Below, piece after piece: positions 26,076-33,799 of a stretch of DNA of 64,000 nucleotides. Every line of letters begins with the position of its first letter. The first letter of the stretch is position 1. Both the position numbers and the translations under genes were made by a program. The notes under the pieces are model-generated. The model had not been told where the DNA came from. It did no database searches and saw nothing but the letters and a program-made list of their open reading frames with translations. This stretch comes from an uncultured Prevotella sp. (lineage in GTDB: Bacteria; Bacteroidota; Bacteroidia; Bacteroidales; Bacteroidaceae): the NCBI GenBank assembly GCA_934272845.1, contig CAKQSF010000001.1, positions 1 to 64,000 of the forward strand. Direction: 5' to 3'.

Positions 26076-27281
26076 TTATTTCCTCATCGCCTTAACTATC
26101 TTGCCCATATACATAGAGTGTATGCCAGCAGGGAAATTAGCGTAAAAGTCCTTAGGCATCTTGCCAAATCCCTTAGGGTCAAACGGTGCATGATAAATCA
26201 TCTCACACTCATACACCGTCTTGGCTTCTTCAAAATAAGGTGTGCCATGCTCGGTGTATTTAGTGTGAAGTCCTAATGCCTTCACCTTGTCACCATCACG
26301 CCCACTGTGTGTTCCCATGTATTCCAAGATGTCTTTATGTGCATCGTCAAACTCCATTACGGTGAAGTAACGTGCCTTTTCCATGTAACCGAAAGTATAT
26401 CTTCCCTTTGCTACATAGACCGTCATCATCGACATGCCCTTCTCCCATATATTACCGAGTGCGCCCCAGCCTATTGTCATTTCGTTGAAGTTCGACTTAT
26501 CGCCTGCCGCCAACAGCAATCCCTTGCCCTTGAAGAACGTGAACGGGTTGGCGTGGAAGTCCTCTGTCACGTCAAACTCCTCGAAGTCCGTTTTCGTTTC
26601 CTTTGTGTCGTTTGCCACTGGGGCATCTTCCTTGCTGTTACCGAAATGTTCGTATGACACATTCTCTGGTTTCCACTTGTCCTTAGGCTGCATCTCACCC
26701 TTAGGATAACCTATCACAATAGTATTGAAAGGTATGATATGGCTGGGCAGCCCGAGCAGTTTTGATATAGCGTCACAACGTTTCGGGTCTGGATAAGTGC
26801 CCGTCCACACAGCTCCAAGCCCCATGCTATGGGCAGCAAGGAGTATGTTTTCCGTTGCGGCAGACACGTCTTGACTCCAAAATTCGCGTACCATACCTTC
26901 CTTTTCGTTGCTCATATCTCCGCAGACTACTATCGCCAATGGAGCATCTTTTGCCATTCCCGCGTTAGGTGTAAGGTCGGCTATCTTCTCAAGTGTTGCT
27001 TTATCCTTTATCACAACGAAGTGCCACGGCTGTATGTTTACGGCTGATGGTGCTGCCATTCCAGCATGAAGCAACTTCTCTATCTTCTCGTCTTCTACGG
27101 GCTTATCTTGATAAGAACGCACGGAAGCACGTGTCATAATGGTCTGGTACACTATGTCTGCCGTATCATTACTACCACTTGATGCTCCGTTTGTGGCTCC
27201 AGCGTTGCTCATTGCCCATCTTACTGATATTACGACGAGGGCTATGGCTAACACAACGTTTAATAGTTTTGATGCTTTCAT
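26076..27281 (-). CDS. Membrane-anchored nitroreductase-flavoredoxin fusion
   Basis: Residues 1-26 form a membrane anchor (LLNVVLAIALVVISVRWAM). Residues about 45-205 are a nitroreductase domain with FMN contacts in TRASVRSYQDKPV and APSAVNIQPWHFVVIKD, and a late block LLAAHSMGLGAVWTGTYPDP. From about 240 a flavoredoxin/flavin-reductase split-barrel follows: NPFTFFKGKGLLLAAGDK, MTIGWGALGNIWEKG, GTHSGRDGDKVKALGL. Nitroreductase and flavoredoxin are normally separate proteins. It lies 36 bp after an FMN-binding, CX3CP membrane protein, so electrons may pass from that protein to this one. Which side of the membrane it faces is unclear. Confidence 0.85.
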   Translation of the reverse strand: MKASKLLNVVLAIALVVISVRWAMSNAGATNGASSGSNDTADIVYQTIMTRASVRSYQDKPVEDEKIEKLLHAGMAAPSAVNIQPWHFVVIKDKATLEKIADLTPNAGMAKDAPLAIVVCGDMSNEKEGMVREFWSQDVSAATENILLAAHSMGLGAVWTGTYPDPKRCDAISKLLGLPSHIIPFNTIVIGYPKGEMQPKDKWKPENVSYEHFGNSKEDAPVANDTKETKTDFEEFDVTEDFHANPFTFFKGKGLLLAAGDKSNFNEMTIGWGALGNIWEKGMSMMTVYVAKGRYTFGYMEKARYFTVMEFDDAHKDILEYMGTHSGRDGDKVKALGLHTKYTEHGTPYFEEAKTVYECEMIYHAPFDPKGFGKMPKDFYANFPAGIHSMYMGKIVKAMRK

Positions 27282-27317
27282 AATTATATATTGTTTGTTA
27301 TATTGCTTTACTACACT

Positions 27318-28436
27318 TTACTGCTGGCTGTATCTTAACAGCGTTCCCATTGGACATACAAAGCGACAGTATGGTCTCGTTACCACAAACGAGAGCAGGA
27401 AGAACGCAATGGCTATCACAAGTGTTACCCACGATGCCGTTAGGAAAAGGAAAGCGGAGAACGGCTCGTAGTCCATCCAGTCGCTCCATACCCCACTCCA
27501 TATACTGAGCATGAGCAATGCCCATAGTATCTGGCGGAACAGGTCTAACCTCTTCAGTGTCTTCTGGCTAATTCTTACCTTGTATTTCACACTTTTCCCT
27601 GCAAGGAACTGCAACGAACCGAAGGGACAAACATTGGTGCAGTAATACGATTTTTTGCCGAACAAGGGGTAGATGAACGCTACTACCAGCATGATAACAG
27701 GGACTATCAGCGCAAGACTGTTTATGCCATGTGCCGCATAGCCTATCAAGGAGGTGTAGGAAAGGAACGAACCGCACCAAAAGCCAAGCACTATTACATT
27801 CAGCACCGACTGGCATAGGCGGTACTTCTTGTTCTTTACAAAGAGCGGCAATATCGCTGCCATGAGCACAACAAGCAGTCCTGCCACGTTCTTTAATAAT
27901 GGCTCAAAGTCTGATACCTTTAATTGTGGCCTATCATCACAGCTTTCCGTCACTACGTCATCACCAGTCGTTAAGCCTTTTTGCTTAGCATACGTCAGTC
28001 CTCTCTGCACATTCTCTATGATAGCCTTTGAGGAAAATGTGGCTCCTGAGACCGCATCGACTTTCATTCGCATAGCCTCATCAACGCTCTTGCCATTCCA
28101 TATGTCTAAGAGCATTGCCGCTTGCTCGAAAAATTCTTTTGTCTCGGCATTGTCTTTGGCTCGCACCTCCTGCACGATGCCGTCTTTTACGGTAATTTCA
28201 AGGGGCACCTTGCCAGCATACCCCATTACGTCAGAGGCAAGATTAGTAGTGTTTATCACCACCGCCCCATTGTCAAGTACACGCAGAGTGTCATTGCTTA
28301 CAGTCAGCCGTCGCTCTACCTTCGGCTTCACACTGTAACCCATGAACTCTCCTTGCTTCACTATCGCTAGCGAAGCAATAATCAGCAAGCAGACCAGAAG
28401 GCTCTGCAAGCGTTGAATAGAATTTATAAATCTCAT
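27318..28436 (-). CDS. FMN-binding, NapH/NosR-like membrane redox protein
   Basis: ATG at 28436 (MRFINSIQRL) is preferred over a start eight codons earlier. After an N-terminal membrane helix, residues about 70-150 form an FMN-binding domain with DAVSGATFSSKAI, whose Thr is the site of covalent FMN attachment by ApbE. Then come five or so membrane helices with two CX3CP motifs (YYCTNVCPFGSLQFL and PYCRFVCPMGTLLRY), as in NapH and NosR, where they mark electron-carrying membrane proteins. The layout is a compact NosR. It is the first gene of a two-gene operon with the nitroreductase fusion. Confidence 0.85.
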   Translation of the reverse strand: MRFINSIQRLQSLLVCLLIIASLAIVKQGEFMGYSVKPKVERRLTVSNDTLRVLDNGAVVINTTNLASDVMGYAGKVPLEITVKDGIVQEVRAKDNAETKEFFEQAAMLLDIWNGKSVDEAMRMKVDAVSGATFSSKAIIENVQRGLTYAKQKGLTTGDDVVTESCDDRPQLKVSDFEPLLKNVAGLLVVLMAAILPLFVKNKKYRLCQSVLNVIVLGFWCGSFLSYTSLIGYAAHGINSLALIVPVIMLVVAFIYPLFGKKSYYCTNVCPFGSLQFLAGKSVKYKVRISQKTLKRLDLFRQILWALLMLSIWSGVWSDWMDYEPFSAFLFLTASWVTLVIAIAFFLLSFVVTRPYCRFVCPMGTLLRYSQQ

Positions 28437-28569
28437 ATTTTTACAATTATCTGCTATCACAATATCATACCATTGCTACACTTTTCAAGGAGTAATTGTA
28501 CGTCGGGCCCAGCACATTAATAACAGAAGAAACGTTATGGGCAATGACTGTTTCTCACTTTTTCGGTTA

Positions 28570-28577
28570 CAAAATTA
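28570..28577 (-). promoter_or_regulatory. -7 element for the FMN-binding redox operon
   Basis: The minus strand reads TAATTTTG, matching TAnnTTTG, about 135 bp before the start at 28436. No clear -33 box was found. Confidence 0.4.
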
Positions 28578-28776
28578 CTTATTTTATTTCAGAAAGGCTA
28601 TACTGTTAAATCTTTATTCACAGAAACAAAAAATATTTAACGCGCCCCAAACTCCACATAACTATATTTTCTTACTAATGCATACCTTGCAAGTATAAAA
28701 TATTTTTCAAGACAGTATCTACTATGCGACTGTTACGTCAACTCTGTATTACTCCATTAGGAGTATGATATAGTAG

Positions 28777-28796
28777 CCAGCCATGCTAATGGCTGG
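28777..28796. other. Short perfect hairpin
   Basis: CCAGCCAT (28777-28784) pairs with ATGGCTGG (28789-28796) around a 4-base loop. It stands alone in the intergenic gap between 28436 and 29033, with no T tract. Confidence 0.45.
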
Positions 28797-28854
28797 TAGG
28801 GCAGTGAATGGACAGGCATACCTAATAAACAAAAAATTTCATCTTTGAGTCCAC

Positions 28855-28885
28855 TTAATCAAGTCAGCCGAGCCGACTTGATTAA
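28855..28885. promoter_or_regulatory. 31-bp inverted repeat, operator-like
   Basis: TTAATCAAGTC (28855-28865) and GACTTGATTAA (28875-28885) are exact complements around a GC-rich 9-bp centre. It lies 36 bp upstream of a promoter-like pair on the plus strand, as an operator might. Confidence 0.5.
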
Positions 28886-28921
28886 TATTACATTAGTTTA
28901 AAACTATATCGTTCTTTGACA

Positions 28922-28987
28922 TTTTGCCATCTGGAGAAAATTTCGTAACTTTATACATGAATCCACTTGTAAAAGTGGATCCATGTA
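28922..28987 (+). promoter_or_regulatory. Possible promoter and hairpin pointing into the LRR gene 3' end
   Basis: TTTG (28922-28925) and TAACTTTA (28946-28953) are 20 bp apart, one base off the Bacteroidetes consensus. A hairpin follows at once: ATCCACTT (28961-28968) with AAGTGGAT (28973-28980), extended by TACATG and CATGTA to 28954-28987. Any transcript would be antisense to the 3' end of the 29033-30529 gene. No convincing coding sequence follows. Confidence 0.4.
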
Positions 28988-29032
28988 TTATATTTTGAAA
29001 ATTAACATATACCTTTCTCTTTGTGTCATATT

Positions 29033-30529
29033 TCATTCTTCTCCAAAGATTCCATATTCCGCCTTAGGAACAATTTCGCCATCTATGCTTATTGAAAGAG
29101 AATTTGAACAACCTAAAAACGGAGAAGTAAGAAAATTTATATCTTTCTTTGTACGTATATATTTGTTTTTTGATTCATATATCACATTGCTTAAACAAGA
29201 ACAATTACAAAACGAATTATATTTCAATTCTGTATTTGCGGGAACCATCAACTGACATAAATTTTTACAATGTGCGAACGCCAACTCTTCTATTTTCGTT
29301 ATATTGTCAGGAATACGAAATACAGCGGAGGTATTCATACCATAAAACGCATATTTACCTATTACAGAAACACTTTGCGGGATGGTAGCCACAGAACTAC
29401 CACAGATAATTTTATTAAACTGCGTCTCTATGATACAATTACAATCCTCACGTGAATCATATATTTTATTACGCTTATCCACCACAACACTCACAAGATT
29501 CTGACAACCCATGAATGCCCCCTCACCTATAGTCTCTACACTTGCAGGAATAAACACTTTTGTCAGTTTTCTACATCCTTGGAATGCCATACTGTGGATT
29601 TCCTTTATATCCTCACCTATTTTCGCATTCATACCTCCAGCAAAGAGTACATTTCCATCATTATATATTAAGACAGTTCTATCTTTATCCGTACGCCACT
29701 CTTTATTTTTCGTAGAAACAATGAAAGTTGACAGATTTTCACAATTTGTAAAAGGATTATAGAAAAAACTGAAATTACCTAAAGGAATATACAACGATGT
29801 TAGAGATGTACAACCGTCAAAAACAGAAAGTCCAAAATTTACAGTGCCATCTTCTGGTAAATTTATTTCCTCCAGATTAAAACAATCAGAAAAAGCCTCA
29901 TCTCCTACACTATTTATCCATTTGGGAATCTTGATAGTCACCAGACCGATACACCCCTCAAAGGCACTCTTTGATATCTCGGTCACGCTCTTTGGGAAAG
30001 TAGTACCTGCACAACCTAATATTACAGCATTATCTGGGGTACATATTACAGCATTACAATCCTCACGCGAGTCAAACAGTTTATTATCTTTATCTACCTG
30101 TATGTATTTTAGTTGCGCACAATTGTAAAAAGCACATTCACCAAGACTTCTCATTGTTGAAGGAAACTTTACAGAGTGAAGAACTGTGCATCCTTTGAAA
30201 GCATAAACGCCTATTTCTCTGATACCTTCATCTATTACAAGATTTTTTATAGAACAACAGGTTCTGAACCCATCATTTGCTATTTTAACAACCCTATACA
30301 TTTTTCCGTCATTTTGTATCTCAGAAGGTATATGTAAAGTGTCATTCAAATTCTCTATATTGATTCTCTTATTTATAGAAATACAATATTCTGTTGTATC
30401 CCATTGACATGGTTCTAAACAGAACATACCTATTTCTATTTTTTCCCCACCATAACACACTAAAGATATACAGGAGAACAGCGTGTAAAGCAATAGTGCT
30501 CGACAAAGTAACATTTTTAACATCTTCAT
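29033..30529 (-). CDS. BspA-type LRR_5 surface protein, 498 aa
   Basis: Residues 1-28 form a signal peptide (MLLCRALLLYTLFSCISLVC). The mature part is a run of about 23-residue LRR_5 repeats of the BspA type, for example ITKIEELAFAHCKNLCQLMV and VETIGEGAFMGCQNLVSVVV, broken by longer stretches such as DSREDCNCIIETQ. BspA-like proteins of oral and gut Bacteroidales bind host matrix or other microbes. The C-terminus (KAEYGIFGEE) has no clear sorting domain. The gene is more AT-rich than the flanking core genes, which suggests transfer. It ends a three-gene minus-strand unit. Confidence 0.88.
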   Translation of the reverse strand: MKMLKMLLCRALLLYTLFSCISLVCYGGEKIEIGMFCLEPCQWDTTEYCISINKRINIENLNDTLHIPSEIQNDGKMYRVVKIANDGFRTCCSIKNLVIDEGIREIGVYAFKGCTVLHSVKFPSTMRSLGECAFYNCAQLKYIQVDKDNKLFDSREDCNAVICTPDNAVILGCAGTTFPKSVTEISKSAFEGCIGLVTIKIPKWINSVGDEAFSDCFNLEEINLPEDGTVNFGLSVFDGCTSLTSLYIPLGNFSFFYNPFTNCENLSTFIVSTKNKEWRTDKDRTVLIYNDGNVLFAGGMNAKIGEDIKEIHSMAFQGCRKLTKVFIPASVETIGEGAFMGCQNLVSVVVDKRNKIYDSREDCNCIIETQFNKIICGSSVATIPQSVSVIGKYAFYGMNTSAVFRIPDNITKIEELAFAHCKNLCQLMVPANTELKYNSFCNCSCLSNVIYESKNKYIRTKKDINFLTSPFLGCSNSLSISIDGEIVPKAEYGIFGEE

Positions 30530-30553
30530 AGTATCAACAAACTTTAATAATTT

Positions 30554-31038
30554 TCATTTTCTATAAAGTACACATTTTACGCGTGATATAGAGTATTCGT
30601 TTTTATACCTATCTTTATATTTACTTGTACCATTATATTCTTGGTTATAGTATTTCTGCGATGTTAAAGGATCTCGAACTTGCATGTTACCATTTTCACT
30701 AAAGTTTTCTAATGGGACCCAATGCTCAATTGTTTGACCTGTGCTCGGATCTATCGTTTCCAATCCTACCATAGTACCTTTAATTGTATTTCGATTCGAA
30801 GACATTCTAAGATTATTTATAATCTGCTGCGCTTCTGATGGATTGTCTGTAAAAGTATTCGGTAATCTATTACTTAATCCATTTATTCTGTCTAATCCCT
30901 TAATTCCGTCATTGATTGGATTACCCAACACCCCGTCCAGTAATATTGAATAATATTAGCCAAATCATAATGAGTAGTTGAAAAGCAAAAGACGCTAACG
31001 CCCAATATGACAAATGTCGGTATGTCTATATTTCTCAT
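30554..31038 (-). pseudogene. Frameshifted gene between two LRR genes, possible papain-like fold
   Basis: ATG at 31038 overlaps the stop of the upstream LRR gene (ATGA) and starts MRNIDIPTFVILGVSVFCFS, a hydrophobic export-like segment. The frame continues to YYWTG and then stops soon after. Adding one G to the GGGG run near 30938 joins it to a second frame, LGNPINDGIKGLDRINGL, that runs to 30554. The joined product would be about 161 residues. Its second half has HWVPLENFSENGNMQVRDP, similar to the His and Asp strands of papain-like C39-type folds, but no catalytic Cys motif is evident. The true function is unknown. Confidence 0.5.
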
Positions 31039-32000
31039 TTTTTTATTATTGTAGCAGGGCAATTGATAAAGGCATCTTTCTCAATGTTTGTTACTGTTGA
31101 AGGCAGGAATATTTGTTTGAGGTTTGTACAATCTTGAAAAGCCCAGTTTTCTATAGTTTTTAATCCTTGAGATAAGTTGACAACAGACAAATTATAGCAA
31201 TCTTTAAATGTCCATTTTTCTATTAACTCTGGTGTAGATAGAAAACTTACAGAAGCAAGGTTGGAACATTGAGCAAAAGCCATTGAACCCATCTCTTTTA
31301 TAGACGCAGGAATTATAACAGAAGTTAATCCCTGACAATTTTGAAACGCGCTGTTTCCAATTTTTTCAACACCGTCAGGTAGTTTTAGAAAAGGTTGCAC
31401 ATATTTCCCAAAGAAAGCACTATCTCCTATTTTTTTTACTCCATTAGGAATAACAGATGTACGACACCCAACAACAAGAGTCTGCCCATCTTTAGTAAGA
31501 ACAACATTACTCCCTGTAGGGGAAGTGTATGATGAATTACCTTTCATTACAATAATACTATCAAGTTCAAAACAATCATTGAAAGCACTTCCGTCAATGT
31601 TCTCTACTGATTTCGGTATTTTCAATTTATGCATAAAGGCCGCATAACAACATTCTTGATCTAACTCTCTGACCCCCTCAGGTATCACCGTTGTACGACA
31701 GGCGGCTATTAACTTAGCATCAGACTTCTGAATTATAGCATTACAATTTGAACGAGAATCATAATACGCATTATTCTTATCTACAACAACTGAGGTTAAT
31801 TCACGACAATATGAGAAGATATTACTCTTACCAATAAATGACACATTGCGTGGTATGAATATGTATTTTAACGAGGTACAGGCATTAAACGCATTCCATC
31901 CAATTTCCTTGAGAGATAGTGGGAGGATTACATTCTTCAGACTTGTGCAACTACCAAAACAGAAGCATCCCGACTTAAGTATTTCTTTCTTCGTTTTCAT
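31035..32000 (-). CDS. LRR_5 (BspA-type) protein lacking a signal peptide, 321 aa
   Basis: The product starts MKTKKEILKSGCFCFGS, already inside an LRR_5 repeat, and continues with the usual repeats (LKEIGWNAFNACTSLKYIFI, VEKIGNSAFQNCQGLTSVII, LKTIENWAFQDCTNLKQIFL). The export signal and early repeats found in its neighbour are missing, so it may be a 5'-truncated gene or a repeat cassette. The stop overlaps the ATG of the frameshifted gene. It shares the DSRSNCNAIIQ insert type with the 498-aa protein, so the two probably arose by duplication. Base composition is AT-rich. Confidence 0.82.
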   Translation of the reverse strand: MKTKKEILKSGCFCFGSCTSLKNVILPLSLKEIGWNAFNACTSLKYIFIPRNVSFIGKSNIFSYCRELTSVVVDKNNAYYDSRSNCNAIIQKSDAKLIAACRTTVIPEGVRELDQECCYAAFMHKLKIPKSVENIDGSAFNDCFELDSIIVMKGNSSYTSPTGSNVVLTKDGQTLVVGCRTSVIPNGVKKIGDSAFFGKYVQPFLKLPDGVEKIGNSAFQNCQGLTSVIIPASIKEMGSMAFAQCSNLASVSFLSTPELIEKWTFKDCYNLSVVNLSQGLKTIENWAFQDCTNLKQIFLPSTVTNIEKDAFINCPATIIKK

Positions 32001-32165
32001 TTAGGTCAGTATATTTTTGTTTTTTTACTCAAAGTATAACACTACAAATTTAATGCTTTTTCATTTTACTTATGCTTTGAAAAATAACACAAACTTTTCT
32101 TTTTGTGTCATATTTTATCTTTTTCGCTTTAAAACTTACCGATAACTTCAAAAACATAGAAACAA

Positions 32166-32202
32166 GAAAGTCGCACTAACCATATAAGGTAATGCGACTT
32201 TC
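32166..32202 (-). terminator. Hairpin terminator after the first MATE gene
   Basis: GAAAGTCGCA (32166-32175) pairs with TGCGACTTTC (32193-32202). On the minus strand it is followed by a modest T-rich tail and lies 35 bp after the MATE stop. Confidence 0.6.
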
Positions 32203-32236
32203 GTGTTGCTGTGATATGTTATGTTGATTTATGCCA

Positions 32237-33592
32237 TTATGCCTCCTTTACACCTACCTTTTTGCTTACTATCATGACCAACAAGGTCAGCAGTTCTGCC
32301 GTTGGAAGGGCGAGCCAAAGTCCTGGTGCATCGGCAATCATAGGCAACAGGATGAAAGATGGGATAATGAACACAAAGCCTCTCAGTGCCATGAACGTTG
32401 TTGCCATGCGTGCTGCCTCTATACATTGCAGATAACCTATCATTACAAGGTTTACTGCTACCAAGAAGAACGCTGGGGAGAAATATGGCAATCCCTCACA
32501 GCAGAGTGTGTAAGCACGACAGTTTTCTGGCAAGAAGATACCTGAGATAACGTCTGAACCTAACGCTACGAACAACATTCCCATGAGTCCGCAGATGCAG
32601 GAGGTGCGTAATGACAACGCTCTGGCACTGCGCAGACGCTCCTCGTCGTTCATTCCGTATGCGAAACTGACTATTGGTTGCACGCTCTGCACTATGGCGT
32701 TGCCTACCATGAAGACTATAGGCAGACAGTAACAGCCTACGGAATATGAGGCTACTCCGTCTTCACCAAGATACTTCATGAAGACATAATTGCCCACTAT
32801 CATTACTGACGCTATGGCAAGTTCGCCTAACAGGGCTGAGAAGCCTATCTTTATCTGATATGCTATATTTCGCATCGTTAGCCAAAGGCTGGTTGATGTC
32901 ATCTTTATGCGATACAGATGCACCGTGGTAGTATACTTCAAGAGGTACACTACCGTTGGTATCGCACCTAAAGAGAAGGCCAGCGATGTTGCTATTGCCG
33001 CTCCTTCCAGTCCCCACTGTAGGGGGAAGATGAAGATATAGTCAAGGATTATGTTAAGGATAGCGATGGAGCAGTTTACTGCCATGGCAAAACGCGGTGA
33101 ACCGTCAAGGCGCACCATGAACATGGCTGTTAGTCCGAGAAGGTTGAAAGGTAATGCTAACGCTATCCAGCGCAGGTATCTTACTGCTAAAGGAAGCAAT
33201 AAATCGGAACAGCCAAAGAGCCTACAGGTCTCCTCTGGGAACGACAACACCGCACAGGCTACTACTGAAGCCGTAACGACGCTGGCGAGTATTGCCTGCG
33301 TTACGTGCAGGTATGCAGCGTGGTTATTACCTTTCGAGAGATGTATGCTTGCCGTTACGCTACCGCCTATGCCGAACATCAAACCGATTCCTGTACCTAT
33401 AAGGAACAGTGGCGCGACGATATTGACGGCGGCAAGGGCATCACTGCCTACACCATGACCAACGAAAGCACCATCGGTTATGTTGAGTATAACCATCGAT
33501 ACCAATCCTACGAGGGTAGGAAGAAACATCTTTCTAAACAGTTTTCCTACTGGTTCGGTCTTGAAATCTAATGAGTCTCTATTATCTTTCAT
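32237..33592 (-). CDS. MATE-family efflux transporter
   Basis: ATG at 33592 (MKDNRDSLDF) is chosen; the longer in-frame TTG start would lie inside the terminator stem at 33603-33638. The 451-residue protein has twelve membrane segments in two halves and typical MATE blocks (GKLFRKMFLPTLVGLVSM, FVGHGVGSDALAAVNIVAPL, YSVGCYCLPIVFMVGNAIVQ). MATE proteins export drugs or metabolites in exchange for H+ or Na+. The substrate cannot be inferred. A second MATE gene from a different subgroup is at 37861. Confidence 0.92.
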   Translation of the reverse strand: MKDNRDSLDFKTEPVGKLFRKMFLPTLVGLVSMVILNITDGAFVGHGVGSDALAAVNIVAPLFLIGTGIGLMFGIGGSVTASIHLSKGNNHAAYLHVTQAILASVVTASVVACAVLSFPEETCRLFGCSDLLLPLAVRYLRWIALALPFNLLGLTAMFMVRLDGSPRFAMAVNCSIAILNIILDYIFIFPLQWGLEGAAIATSLAFSLGAIPTVVYLLKYTTTVHLYRIKMTSTSLWLTMRNIAYQIKIGFSALLGELAIASVMIVGNYVFMKYLGEDGVASYSVGCYCLPIVFMVGNAIVQSVQPIVSFAYGMNDEERLRSARALSLRTSCICGLMGMLFVALGSDVISGIFLPENCRAYTLCCEGLPYFSPAFFLVAVNLVMIGYLQCIEAARMATTFMALRGFVFIIPSFILLPMIADAPGLWLALPTAELLTLLVMIVSKKVGVKEA

Positions 33593-33594
33593 AT

Positions 33595-33638
33595 AAAAAA
33601 GGCTTACCGCCAAGATTATTTTTAGTCTTGACGGTAAG
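33595..33638 (-). terminator. Rho-independent terminator between the GH28 unit and MATE
   Basis: CTTACCGCCAAGA (33603-33615) pairs with TCTTGACGGTAAG (33626-33638), with one mismatch. On the minus strand it is followed by TTTTTT. It separates the GH28 unit from the MATE gene whose ATG comes just after. Confidence 0.85.
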
Positions 33639-33656
33639 GATATTAATACGTGTTGT

Positions 33657-33797
33657 TTACAGTTCTATGTATCCCTTGGACACAAGGTCATAATACACCG
33701 CTTCCAGTTCTGGGAGCGAGAGTTTCTCTATGCTGTGCTCAATGGTGCGGATTAGTTCGTCTTTACGATTCTCATCCGCCATGTCATAACGCCCCAT
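33657..33797 (-). CDS. Small conserved-looking protein, 46 aa
   Basis: A short frame starts 2 bp after the GH28 stop and encodes MGRYDMADENRKDELIRTIE through SLPELEAVYYDLVSKGYIEL. A second possible start is the Met at 33782 (MADENRKDEL). The sequence is strongly amphipathic and acidic and has no membrane segment. It is bounded by the terminator at 33595-33638, so it shares the GH28 message. I do not recognise a family. Confidence 0.5.
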   Translation of the reverse strand: MGRYDMADENRKDELIRTIEHSIEKLSLPELEAVYYDLVSKGYIEL

Positions 33798-33799
33798 GG

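Noticed and set aside
1566..28790. Shared GTATGATAT-GTAGC-GCCATGCT string at 1566 and 28763
   Set aside because: About 22 of 28 bases agree, but the flanks do not, and one copy forms a hairpin while the other does not; probably chance.
28983..29255. 90-aa plus-strand protein overlapping the LRR gene
   Set aside because: It is antisense to a clear LRR_5 gene and has no protein-like character of its own.
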